A DNA stretch of 64,000 nt, taken from IDS-8 sp035304345. GTDB lineage: Bacteria > Pseudomonadota > Gammaproteobacteria > Steroidobacterales > Woeseiaceae. Where the stretch lies: assembly GCA_035304345.1 (NCBI GenBank), contig DATGQE010000016.1:47032-111031 (forward strand), given 5' to 3'. Both the position numbers and the translations under genes were made by a program. Within the stretch, counting starts at the first letter, position 1, and each line of letters starts with the position of its first letter. Positions 34,544 through 42,338 of this stretch are shown here, one piece after another. The notes beneath the pieces were generated by a model, which was not told the origin of the DNA, searched no databases, and was given only the letters and a program-made list of their open reading frames with translations.

Positions 34544-35292
34544 GCGGCTTCGTCGTCGTGATCCCGGCACGGTACGCCTCGGTGAGGCTGCCCGGGAAGC
34601 CGCTGCGCCTGCTGGCGGGCAAGCCGATGCTCGAGCACGTGCACGCGCGCGCGCTCGAAAGCGGTGCGGACCAGGTGCTCGTCGCAACCGACGACGAGCG
34701 CATCGCCCGGGCGGCCGCGGCGTTCGGTGCGCAAGTGAGGATGACGAGCCCCGATCACCGTTCCGGCACGGAACGGCTCGGGGAGGTCAGCCGCATGGAG
34801 GGGTGGCCCGAGGATCGCATCGTCGTGAACCTGCAGGGCGACGAGCCGCTGATGCCGCCGGAGCTCGTCGCCGCCTGTGCGTCCGTGCTGCGCGAATCGG
34901 CGGCGGACATCGCGACGCTCGCGTCGCCCTTCGAGTCCCGCGAGGACTTCGAGAACCCGAACTTCGTCAAGGTCGTCGTGGACGACCGCGGCGACGCGCT
35001 CTATTTCAGCCGGGCGCCCATCCCGTTCGCCCGGGATACTGCCCAGCGCGCCCTTGCCGTGAGGACGGCGCTGCATCACCATGGCCTCTACGCCTACCGG
35101 GCCGGCGCCCTCGAGCGCCTCGTCGCGGCTCCGCCGGCGCCGCTGGAGACCATCGAGCAGCTCGAGCAGTTGCGGGCGCTCGCGCTGGGCATGCGGATCC
35201 GCGTGGCGGTGCCGGAACGGCGCCCGGGGCCCGGCGTGGACACGGAAGAGGACCTGCAGCGGGTCGCACGGCAGCTCGCGGCCGGGACTTGA
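34540..35292 (+). CDS. kdsB: CMP-3-deoxy-D-manno-octulosonate cytidylyltransferase
   Basis: KdsB activates Kdo as CMP-Kdo for addition to lipid A. The 250-residue protein begins with the nucleotide-binding segment VVIPARYASVRLPGKPL and has NLQGDEPLMPPELV and the C-terminal VDTEEDL typical of the family. GTG at 34540 overlaps the lpxK stop (GTGA). In Pseudomonas a small ycaR gene sits between lpxK and kdsB; here there is no space for it. Confidence 0.96.
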   Translation: MSGFVVVIPARYASVRLPGKPLRLLAGKPMLEHVHARALESGADQVLVATDDERIARAAAAFGAQVRMTSPDHRSGTERLGEVSRMEGWPEDRIVVNLQGDEPLMPPELVAACASVLRESAADIATLASPFESREDFENPNFVKVVVDDRGDALYFSRAPIPFARDTAQRALAVRTALHHHGLYAYRAGALERLVAAPPAPLETIEQLEQLRALALGMRIRVAVPERRPGPGVDTEEDLQRVARQLAAGT

Positions 35293-35394
35293 GCCGGGCC
35301 GCCGCGGGCGGCGGCACGCAACGAACGCACCGGTCGCGGGTCAAAGGCCGGTGCCCGGAGGGGGGGCGGGATGTCTTCCAGGGAAACGTTACGA

Positions 35395-35414
35395 GCAACG
35401 CCCGAAGGCGTTGC
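35395..35414 (+). repeat. Perfect hairpin upstream of the phosphatase gene
   Basis: GCAACGCC (35395-35402), tetraloop CGAA, GGCGTTGC (35407-35414) form a perfect eight-pair hairpin 20 bases before the phosphatase ATG. There is no T-run, so it is not an ordinary terminator. It may shape the mRNA between kdsB and the phosphatase gene. Confidence 0.6.
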
Positions 35415-35434
35415 CCGCAGAAGGGAATGCGCCG

Positions 35435-35917
35435 ATGACTGACACCAGCGCCAGGGTTTCGGTCCTGTTCGTCTGCATGGGGAATATCTGCCGCTCGCCG
35501 ACGGCAGAGGGCGTGTTCCGCAAGGTCGTGGAAGACGCGGGCCTGGCCGACCTGATCTACGTCGAATCCGCCGGCACCCACGCCTATCACGTCGGCGCAC
35601 CGCCGGACCCGCGTGCCCAGGAAGCCGCCCGTCGCCGCGGGTTCGTGCTGTCGGACATCCGCGCGCGCCGCGTCAGCGACGAAGACTTCGAGCTCTTCGA
35701 TCACATCCTCGTCATGGACAAGGAGAACCTCGAGGAGCTGATGGTCAGGGTGCCCGAGCCGCACCGGGGCAAGGTGCGGCTGTTCCTCGAGTTCGCCGGG
35801 GGGATGAGCGCCTCCGAGGTGCCGGACCCGTATTACGGCGGCACCTCGGGGTTCGAGCTCGTGCTCGACCTCATCGAGCAGGCGGCGGTGCGCCTGCTCG
35901 AGCGCATCCGGCCCTGA
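35435..35917 (+). CDS. Low-molecular-weight protein tyrosine phosphatase
   Basis: This 160-residue cytoplasmic phosphatase has the catalytic P-loop CMGNICRS with Cys14 and Arg20, and the general-acid loop DPYYGG near the C-terminus. Family members dephosphorylate tyrosine kinases or sugar-nucleotide enzymes of capsule synthesis, or act as arsenate reductases; the DPYYGG loop supports the phosphatase form. It lies 142 bp after kdsB, as in Pseudomonas, and is convergent with rne, with 17 bp between the stops. The murB gene that follows it in Pseudomonas is missing. Confidence 0.9.
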   Translation: MTDTSARVSVLFVCMGNICRSPTAEGVFRKVVEDAGLADLIYVESAGTHAYHVGAPPDPRAQEAARRRGFVLSDIRARRVSDEDFELFDHILVMDKENLEELMVRVPEPHRGKVRLFLEFAGGMSASEVPDPYYGGTSGFELVLDLIEQAAVRLLERIRP

Positions 35918-35934
35918 TCAGTCCTTAGTCCGCG

Positions 35935-38367
35935 TCAGCCGTCCGACCGCTGCTCCTCGCGCGGCTCGGCAGCCGTTTTCTCGGCGGGCGGCTGGGCCGG
36001 CTCCCACGGCAGCAGGCGCGGCGCAGGGCGCGCGCCCGCGTCCGGCGCCGCGGCAGGCGCCGCTGGTGCGGCGGGCGCCGGCGCCGGGGCCGCACGCTCG
36101 GCACGCTCCGCGGCCGGCTGGTCGTTCCCGTTCGGCCGGCGCTCGGGAGCCGCCGCGGCCGCCGGCGCTTCGCGCGGCGCTTCGGCAGGCGTCTTTGCGG
36201 CCGCATCGGGCGCGGAGGCGGCGCTGCCGCCGCCGGCCTGGCCCGCTTCCGCCGGCGCCGGGCGCGCCGTCCCGGCTTCCGCCTCGGCGGCGCCGTCGGC
36301 GGCGCGCTTGCGCCGCCGGCCGCCGCGGCTGCGGCGCCGCGATGGCCGGGCGCTCGCGCCTTCCTCGCGGGCCTGGCCGGCCTGACGGTTCCCGTTGCCG
36401 GCGTTCCTGGCGGCGGATGCCGCTTCGGCGGAGGCCGCCGCGGCGGTGTTGCCCTCGGCCGCGCGCGCGTCCTTGCCGTTGGCGGCGCGTTCCGCCTCGG
36501 CCTTGCCGCGGGAGGCCTTCGACGAGCGGCTCGACGACTTCCGCTCGGGATTGGCCCGCGCGGTCGTCGAGCGCTTGCGGCTGCCGCCCGCCGCGGTCTC
36601 GCCGCGGCGCCGGGAGCGCTGCCCGCCGCGGGCCTCGGCGCTGCTGCGCCGGCCCGCGCGCCGGCGGCGCGAGCGCTCTTCCTCGTCCCCGGGGGCGAAC
36701 AGCATGTCGAAGAGCCTGACGAACAACCCGGGCTTGCGCGCCTCCTCGCGCACCGGCGCGGGGCGGCTCGGCGTCATGACCGCGACCGCGGCCGGCTCCG
36801 CGACCCTGCGCTCCTGCAGGAACTGGGCGGGATCGACCGGCTCGATCTGCTCGGCGAGCTTGTAGCTCGTGCCGGCGTTCTCGGGCAGGTCGACCTGGTC
36901 GTCGCGCACGCGGCGGACCTGGTAGTGCGGCGTCTCGAGCGCGGGGTTCGCGATCAGCACGACCTGCGTGCCGTTGCGCGCCTCGAGGTTCTGCACCCAG
37001 CTCCGCTTCTCGTTCAGGAGGTAGGTGGCCACCTCGACCGGGAGCTGGGCGATGACCTTCGCCGTGCGCTCCTTGCGCGCCTCCTCGCCGATGATGCGCA
37101 GGATGGCGAGCGCCAGCGACTCCACGCTGCGGATGTTGCCGATCCCCGAGCAGCGGGGGCAGGTCAGGTACGCCGACTCCCCGAGCGAGGGCCTGAGTCG
37201 CTGCCGGGACATCTCGAGCAGCCCGAAGCGGCTGATCTTGCCGATCTGCACCCGGGCACGGTCCTGGCGCACCGCCTCCCGCAGCCGGTTCTCGACCGCC
37301 CGCTGGTTCTTCTGCGAGCTCATGTCGATGAAGTCGATGACCACGAGGCCGCCCAGGTCACGCAGGCGGAGCTGCCGCGCGATCTCGTCTGCCGCCTCGA
37401 GGTTAGTGTTCAGCGCGGTGGCCTCGATGTCGCCGCCCTTGGTTGCGCGGGCGGAGTTGATGTCGATCGAGACCAGCGCCTCCGTGTGGTCGATGACCAG
37501 GCTGCCGCCCGACGGCAGCGTCACCGAGTGGGCGAAAGCCGACTCGATCTGGGATTCGATCTGGAAGCGGGTGAACAGCGGCACCGCGTCGGTGTAGTGC
37601 TTGAGCTTGCGCAGGGTCTGCGGCATCACCTGCTCGAGGAACTCGCGCGCCTCGTTGTAGGTTTTCTCGTCGTCGATCAGGATCTCGCCGACGTCGTCCG
37701 TCAGGTAGTCGCGCAGGGCGCGGATCACCGCGTTCCCTTCCCGGTAGATGAGGAACGGGGAGGGCCGCTCCACCACCACCTTCTTGATCGCCTCCCACAC
37801 CGCGAGCAGGTTCTCGAGGTCCCACTGGAGCTCCTCCGCGCTGCGGTCGATGCCCGCCGTGCGCAGGATCACGCTCATGCCCTCCGGCACGGTGATCTCG
37901 TCCAAGGACTGGCGGGCGAGGTCCCGGTCGTCGCCGACGATGCGGCGGGAGACTCCGCCGGAGCGCGGCTTGTTCGGCTTCAGGACGATGAAGCGCCCGG
38001 CCAGGCTGACGAAGGTGGTCAGGGCGGCCCCCTTGTTGCCGCGCTCCTCCTTGTCGATCTGGACGACGATGTCCTGGCCTTCCTTCAGGACCTCGCGGAT
38101 GTTCGGCCGGCTGCCTGCCGGCACGTCGGTGATGAAGTACTCGCTCGAGATCTCCTTGAGCGGCAGGAAGCCGTGGCGCTCCGCGCCGTAGTTGACGAAG
38201 GCCGCCTCGAGGCTGGGCTCGAGCCGGGTGATCTTCCCCTTGTAGATGTTGGCTTTCTTACGCTCGCCGGACGGCAGCTCGATGTTGAGGTCGTAAAGCT
38301 TCTGGCCGTCGACCATGGCCATGCGCAACTCTTCTTCCTGAGTTGCATTGATCAGCATTCTTTTCAT
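35935..38367 (-). CDS. rne: Ribonuclease E
   Basis: RNase E is the main endonuclease for mRNA decay and rRNA processing. The 810-residue protein has the S1 RNA-binding domain (about residues 35-120), the 5' sensor, the DNase I-like domain with the metal-binding aspartates in SIDINSARAT and VVIDFIDM, and the zinc link CPRC at Cys403 and Cys406, one residue from the E. coli positions. From about residue 560 the tail is low-complexity, rich in Arg, Ala, Glu and Pro, with basic RNA-binding blocks, and ends with a short conserved-looking RLLPWEPA. The tail fits a degradosome scaffold and excludes RNase G. Confidence 0.96.
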   Translation of the reverse strand: MKRMLINATQEEELRMAMVDGQKLYDLNIELPSGERKKANIYKGKITRLEPSLEAAFVNYGAERHGFLPLKEISSEYFITDVPAGSRPNIREVLKEGQDIVVQIDKEERGNKGAALTTFVSLAGRFIVLKPNKPRSGGVSRRIVGDDRDLARQSLDEITVPEGMSVILRTAGIDRSAEELQWDLENLLAVWEAIKKVVVERPSPFLIYREGNAVIRALRDYLTDDVGEILIDDEKTYNEAREFLEQVMPQTLRKLKHYTDAVPLFTRFQIESQIESAFAHSVTLPSGGSLVIDHTEALVSIDINSARATKGGDIEATALNTNLEAADEIARQLRLRDLGGLVVIDFIDMSSQKNQRAVENRLREAVRQDRARVQIGKISRFGLLEMSRQRLRPSLGESAYLTCPRCSGIGNIRSVESLALAILRIIGEEARKERTAKVIAQLPVEVATYLLNEKRSWVQNLEARNGTQVVLIANPALETPHYQVRRVRDDQVDLPENAGTSYKLAEQIEPVDPAQFLQERRVAEPAAVAVMTPSRPAPVREEARKPGLFVRLFDMLFAPGDEEERSRRRRAGRRSSAEARGGQRSRRRGETAAGGSRKRSTTARANPERKSSSRSSKASRGKAEAERAANGKDARAAEGNTAAAASAEAASAARNAGNGNRQAGQAREEGASARPSRRRSRGGRRRKRAADGAAEAEAGTARPAPAEAGQAGGGSAASAPDAAAKTPAEAPREAPAAAAAPERRPNGNDQPAAERAERAAPAPAPAAPAAPAAAPDAGARPAPRLLPWEPAQPPAEKTAAEPREEQRSDG

Positions 38368-38755
38368 GTTGCCCTGCGTGATGATTCTTCTGGGGCAACG
38401 AGCCGGAATGACGGGAGCGCGCCAAGCGCGCGCCGCAGGGAGCGCAGACTGAGAGAGCGGGGAGCCACACGATGCCCCCCATGCGGTTTTCCAGCCTGAA
38501 AAGGGCGGACGATGCGATCATCCAGCCCAGCAAAAAACCAGCCATGATTTCCCTGCGGCAGAGCCGCTTACTGGCGCCAGCTCGGACTTCTTGCTCGTGC
38601 CAAACGGAACCCGGCCTCCCGGAGCGAGGCCGGCGGTGAATAGGATTTTCGAGCGACCGGCCCCCGGGGGCCTTGAAGGCAACCGGCGAACCGCGCGTCG
38701 CAAATCGCTCGTGAGGGGGCATTAGGTCGCCCCCTCACGGGGCGCTACTATAACA
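38368..38755 (-). promoter_or_regulatory. Structured rne leader with extended -10 promoter
   Basis: The minus strand has TG-T-TATAGT (38755-38747), an extended -10 that would start a leader of about 370 nt before the rne ATG, close to the E. coli rne leader length. Within it are a 10-pair hairpin GTGAGGGGGC/GCCCCCTCAC with 8-nt loop (38711-38738), a GGCCCCCGGGGGCC palindrome (38659-38672), and an 8-pair hairpin CCGGCCTC/GAGGCCGG (38611-38633). A run of T's follows GGCTGG on the minus strand near 38535. Such a leader is expected to mediate autoregulation by RNase E. No protein gene fits in the interval 38368-38795. Confidence 0.6.
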
Positions 38756-38795
38756 CAGGGAGGCAAGCGGCACACGTCCGCGAAAATCGCGTTTC

Positions 38796-39767
38796 ATGCG
38801 GCCAACTGACGGGAAAACACGGGGAAGCGGGACCGAGGCGGTCCGCAAGGTGGAGATCGGGGCAGGCGCGGCCGGCCAGCGGATCGACAATTTCCTGCGC
38901 CGGGAGCTGCCCGGGGTGCCGAAAAGCCGCGTGTACCGCCTGCTGCGCCGCGGCGAGGTCCGCATCAACGGCGGCCGGGTGAAGGCGGACTACCGCCTCC
39001 GCGAGGGCGATACCGTGCGCATTCCGCCGGCGCGCCTGCGCACCCCGGGGAGCGCCCCCCCGGACGGCGCAGCCCGTGCGCTCGCCCGGCGGGTGCTGTA
39101 CGAGGACCGCGACCTCCTGGTCGTGGACAAGCCCGCGGGTACCGCGGCGCACGGCGGCAGCGGCGTGTCCCACGGGGTGATCGAGCTTTTGCGCCACGCC
39201 CGCCCGGAGCTCGCCGAGCTCTCGCTCGTCCACCGCCTGGACCGCGAGACCTCGGGCTGCCTGGTGCTCGCCAAGCGGCGCAGCGCGCTGCGCCGCCTGC
39301 ACGCGGTCTTTCGTGCCGGGCGGGTGGAGAAGAACTACCTGGCGCTCGCGGCCGGGGACTGGCAGCGCGGCGAGCTGCTCCTCGAGGCGCCGCTCCTCGT
39401 GAAGCATCGCGAAGGCGGTGAGCGCCACGTGATCGTGAGCGAGGCGGGGAAGCCCGCGGCGACGCGCTTCGGCCTGTCGCGGTCCTACGGGCGCTTCAGC
39501 CTGCTCCGCTGCCAGCCGCTCACCGGCCGTACCCACCAGATCCGGGTGCACGCCGCGCACGCCGGCCACCCGCTGGTGGTCGACACCCGTTACGGCGACG
39601 CGGCCGCGAACGAGGAGGCACGCGCGCTCGGCCTGCGGCGGCTGTTCCTGCACGCGCAGGCGATCGGCTTCCCGGACGACAGCGGCAACGAGCTGCACTT
39701 CACGGCGCCGCTTCCGGACGAGCTCCAGCGCTGCCTGGACGCGCTGGACCCCAAAGGCCCAGCGTGA
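38796..39767 (+). CDS. rluC: 23S rRNA pseudouridine synthase RluC
   Basis: RluC makes pseudouridines at 955, 2504 and 2580 of 23S rRNA (E. coli numbering). The 323-residue protein has an N-terminal S4 RNA-binding domain (RIDNFLRRELPGVPKSRVYRLLRRGEVRING) and the catalytic RluA-type domain with VHRLDRETSG containing the essential aspartate and LTGRTHQIRVH. It is divergent from rne, as in E. coli. The ATG has no clear ribosome binding site. Its 3' end overlaps the convergent yceF by 68 bp. Confidence 0.94.
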   Translation: MRPTDGKTRGSGTEAVRKVEIGAGAAGQRIDNFLRRELPGVPKSRVYRLLRRGEVRINGGRVKADYRLREGDTVRIPPARLRTPGSAPPDGAARALARRVLYEDRDLLVVDKPAGTAAHGGSGVSHGVIELLRHARPELAELSLVHRLDRETSGCLVLAKRRSALRRLHAVFRAGRVEKNYLALAAGDWQRGELLLEAPLLVKHREGGERHVIVSEAGKPAATRFGLSRSYGRFSLLRCQPLTGRTHQIRVHAAHAGHPLVVDTRYGDAAANEEARALGLRRLFLHAQAIGFPDDSGNELHFTAPLPDELQRCLDALDPKGPA

Positions 39768-40335
39768 CGAGGAGACCTCCCAGCCAGATCATGGGCAGGC
39801 CGACGAGCGCTGTCGGGTCGCGGCTTACGACCTCTTCCAGCAGCACGACGCCCGCGCCCTCGACCCGGAAGCTGCCGGCACAGCCGTAAGGCTCGTCGTG
39901 CCGCAGGTAAGCCTCGGCGAGGGCGCGGTCGAAGGCGCGGAAGCGCACCGTGGTCACGTCGCTGTGCTCGTGATGCGCACCGGCGGGGTCGAGCACGCAC
40001 GCGGCGGTGAAGAAACGGACCTCGCGCCCGGAAACCTCCATGAGCTGCGCCAGCGCCCGTGCGGGGCCGCCCGGCTTGCCGAGCACGCGGGATCCCAGCA
40101 CCGCGACCTGGTCGGCGCCGATCACGACCGCCCCGGCGCGGTCGCGGCCGATCGCCTCGGCCTTCTCGCGGGCGAGCCGGCGGGCGAGCGCCGGGGGCTC
40201 CTCGCCGGCGTGCGGCGCCTCGTCCACGGCCGGCACGCGGACCTCGAACCCGTCGCCGAAGAGCCGCGCGAGCAGGGCGCGGCGCGCGGGTGAGGAAGAG
40301 GCGAGCACGAGCGGCGGGCGGGGCGGATTCGGCAT
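39700..40335 (-). CDS. yceF: Maf family nucleotide pyrophosphatase YceF
   Basis: This 211-residue Maf protein hydrolyses modified nucleoside triphosphates; the YceF subgroup prefers 7-methyl-GTP. The start LVLASSSPARRALLARL with the catalytic Ser/Arg, the box VIGADQVAVL and the loop RHDEPYGCAGSFRVEG are family features. The assignment to YceF rests on the rluC-yceF-yceD-rpmF order. Start ATG at 40335. The C-terminus runs about 22 residues into the antisense of rluC and looks longer than usual. Confidence 0.9.
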   Translation of the reverse strand: MPNPPRPPLVLASSSPARRALLARLFGDGFEVRVPAVDEAPHAGEEPPALARRLAREKAEAIGRDRAGAVVIGADQVAVLGSRVLGKPGGPARALAQLMEVSGREVRFFTAACVLDPAGAHHEHSDVTTVRFRAFDRALAEAYLRHDEPYGCAGSFRVEGAGVVLLEEVVSRDPTALVGLPMIWLGGLLVTLGLWGPARPGSAGARPEAAP

Positions 40336-40426
40336 GGCGCGTGACGTGAATTCGGGCACGAAAACCGAGTCTAACCCGACTCCTGCCAACGCCGGAGCCC
40401 GGCTGAACCCCGGGACTTCCGCGCTT

Positions 40427-40455
40427 TTGACACCCGCCCGGCGGGTCCTTATCAT
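40427..40455 (+). promoter_or_regulatory. Sigma-70 promoter of yceD-rpmF-plsX-fabH
   Basis: A consensus TTGACA at 40427-40432, a 17-base spacer and TATCAT at 40450-40455 make the best sigma-70 promoter in the window. The -10 ends 10 bases before the yceD ATG at 40466, so the mRNA should have almost no leader. An upstream ATG at 40454 lies inside the -10 and cannot be the start from this promoter. Confidence 0.8.
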
Positions 40456-40465
40456 GCGCGCCGCC

Positions 40466-41023
40466 ATGGTCAATCCGCTGCTCGAGCGTGCGCCGCCCAA
40501 GGTGTTCGCGGAACGGGGCCAGGTCATCGAGAAGAACGAGGAGCTCGCGCTCTTTCCGCGGCTCTCGGGCGCGGTCGAGGCCGACCTCGGACGCATCGAT
40601 GCGGCCGGGGAGGCGGGTGCGTGGCGGCAGCGCCCGGTTGCGTTTAGACTCACCTTCGGCTGGGCGGACACGGAGCACGCGCTGCCGGCCCTCGAAGGCC
40701 ATGCGACGGTCGAGGTTCCGGCCGTCTGCCAGCGCTGCCTCGAGCGCTTCGAGCTCGCGCTCGGCACGGATTTCCGGTTGCTGTTCAGCGGTCCGGGAGG
40801 ACCGGCCGACGAGTCGCTCGATTACGAGGTATGGGAGCTCGAGGAGTCGGTGGTGCGCCCGCTCGACGTGCTCGACGAGGCGCTCGTGATGGCAATGCCG
40901 TTCGCCCCGGTGCACGCCTCCGAGGCGGAGTGCGGGCCGCTGGCGCGCCAGGCGACGACGGGCCGTAACGAAGGCTCGCGGCCGTTCGCCGGCTTGCGCG
41001 AGCGCATGCGCGACGGGAAGTGA
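40466..41023 (+). CDS. yceD: YceD/DUF177 23S rRNA accumulation protein
   Basis: YceD proteins are needed for normal 23S rRNA accumulation and sit upstream of rpmF. The 185-residue protein has the conserved cysteine pair in VPAVCQRCLERFE, the acidic middle part, and the C-terminal RPFAGLRERM typical of the family. ATG at 40466 (MVNPLLERAPP) is chosen over ATG at 40454, which falls in the promoter. rpmF follows after 65 bp. Confidence 0.88.
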   Translation: MVNPLLERAPPKVFAERGQVIEKNEELALFPRLSGAVEADLGRIDAAGEAGAWRQRPVAFRLTFGWADTEHALPALEGHATVEVPAVCQRCLERFELALGTDFRLLFSGPGGPADESLDYEVWELEESVVRPLDVLDEALVMAMPFAPVHASEAECGPLARQATTGRNEGSRPFAGLRERMRDGK

Positions 41024-41088
41024 ACGCGGGGGCCGTCGCAGGAAGGCAGGTGGCGCCCGGTACGGCGTCGCCGTAAACGGAGATTGGA

Positions 41089-41280
41089 ATGGCTGTACAG
41101 AAAAGTCGTAAATCCCCCGCGAGGCGAGGCATGCGGCGCTCGCACGACCGGCTCAAGGCGCCGGCGCTGTCCGTGGACCCGACCTCGGGCGAGACGCACC
41201 TGCGCCATCGGGTGACGCCGGACGGTTTCTACCGCGGCGTGCAGGTCATCGCGCAGCCCGAACCGGACGACGAAGAATAA
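41089..41280 (+). CDS. rpmF: 50S ribosomal protein L32
   Basis: The 63-residue protein begins MAVQKSRKSPARRGMRRSHD, the universal L32 start, and is rich in Arg and Lys. It lacks the zinc-ribbon cysteines, as in the zinc-free gammaproteobacterial form. A GGAG seven bases before the ATG is the likely ribosome binding site. It lies between yceD and plsX, its conserved place, which links ribosome and lipid synthesis. Confidence 0.97.
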   Translation: MAVQKSRKSPARRGMRRSHDRLKAPALSVDPTSGETHLRHRVTPDGFYRGVQVIAQPEPDDEE

Positions 41281-41327
41281 GTCCCGTCCCGGGGCCGGAT
41301 CCGGGGGCGTAGCCCCGGGTCGGATCA

Positions 41328-42338
41328 GTGGGGGATAGCTCGGTCATTGCGCTCGATGCGATGAGCGGCGATCTCGGCGCCGAGGTCGTCGTGCGCGCGG
41401 CCGTCGCGACGCTCGAGCGCCATCCCAACCTCGAGCTCGTGCTCGTCGGCGACGAGACGGAGCTCCGCACGCTCGTCTCCCGGCTGGGTCGCGACCAGCG
41501 GCGCTTAGGCATCGTGCATTCCTCCGAGGTCGTCGGCATGTCGGAAGCGCCTGCGGAGGCGTTGCGGAAGAAGAAGCATTCCTCGATGCGCGTCGCGATC
41601 GACATGGTCAAGGAAGGTGCGGCGCAGGCCTGCGTGAGCGCCGGCAACACGGGCGCGCTGATGGCCATCGCGAAATTCGTGCTCAAGACTCTGCCCGGCA
41701 TCGACCGGCCCGCGATCATCGCGGAGCTGCCGGCCATCGGCGGCACCGTGCACATGCTGGACCTCGGCGCCAACACGGCAGGCGACGCCGAGCTCCTGTT
41801 CCAGTTCGCCGTGATGGGCTCGATCGTCACCGGCGACATCCGGCGCATCGAGCGGCCGCGTGTCGCCCTGCTCAACATCGGCGTGGAAGCGACCAAGGGT
41901 CACGACACGATCAAGGATGCGTCGGCGCTGCTCAAGGCGAGCAGCCTGAACTACGTCGGCTTCATCGAAGGCAACGAGATCTTCTCCGGGAAAGCCGACG
42001 TGGTCGTCACGGACGGCTTCACGGGCAACGTCGCGCTGAAAACGATGGAAGGCACCGTCGGGCTTGCCGCACACTACCTGCGGCGGGCATTCACGCGCAA
42101 CGCGTTCGCGAGGCTGCAGGCGCTGCTCGCGCGGCCGGTGCTGCGGCGGCTCGCAATCGAGATGGACTCGCGCAACTACAACGGCGCCTCTCTCGTGGGC
42201 CTCAATGGTATCGTCATCAAGAGTCACGGCAGCGCGGATGCGTACGCCTTCCAGCACGCGATCGAGACCGCGCTGGTCGAGGTGAAGAACCAGGTACCGG
42301 TGCAGATCGGGAACCTGCTGCAACAGGAAGCCGCATGA
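41328..42338 (+). CDS. plsX: Phosphate acyltransferase PlsX
   Basis: PlsX converts acyl-ACP to acyl-phosphate for phospholipid synthesis at the membrane surface. The 336-residue protein has IALDAMSGDLGAEVVV, KKKHSSMRVAIDMVKEG, SAGNTGALMA and DGFTGNVALKTMEG, all conserved in the family. GTG at 41328 is the start, 47 bp after rpmF; the gap holds a small CGGGG...CCCCG repeat. The stop overlaps the ATG of fabH by 4 bp. Confidence 0.96.
   Translation: MGDSSVIALDAMSGDLGAEVVVRAAVATLERHPNLELVLVGDETELRTLVSRLGRDQRRLGIVHSSEVVGMSEAPAEALRKKKHSSMRVAIDMVKEGAAQACVSAGNTGALMAIAKFVLKTLPGIDRPAIIAELPAIGGTVHMLDLGANTAGDAELLFQFAVMGSIVTGDIRRIERPRVALLNIGVEATKGHDTIKDASALLKASSLNYVGFIEGNEIFSGKADVVVTDGFTGNVALKTMEGTVGLAAHYLRRAFTRNAFARLQALLARPVLRRLAIEMDSRNYNGASLVGLNGIVIKSHGSADAYAFQHAIETALVEVKNQVPVQIGNLLQQEAA

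Noticed and set aside
38368..38795. Known metabolite riboswitch in the rne leader
   Set aside because: The hairpins do not match any riboswitch consensus I know. An autoregulatory leader explains the structure better.
41281..41327. G+C repeat between rpmF and plsX as a terminator
   Set aside because: Stem is short and imperfect, with no T-run, and plsX is expected in the same transcript as rpmF.
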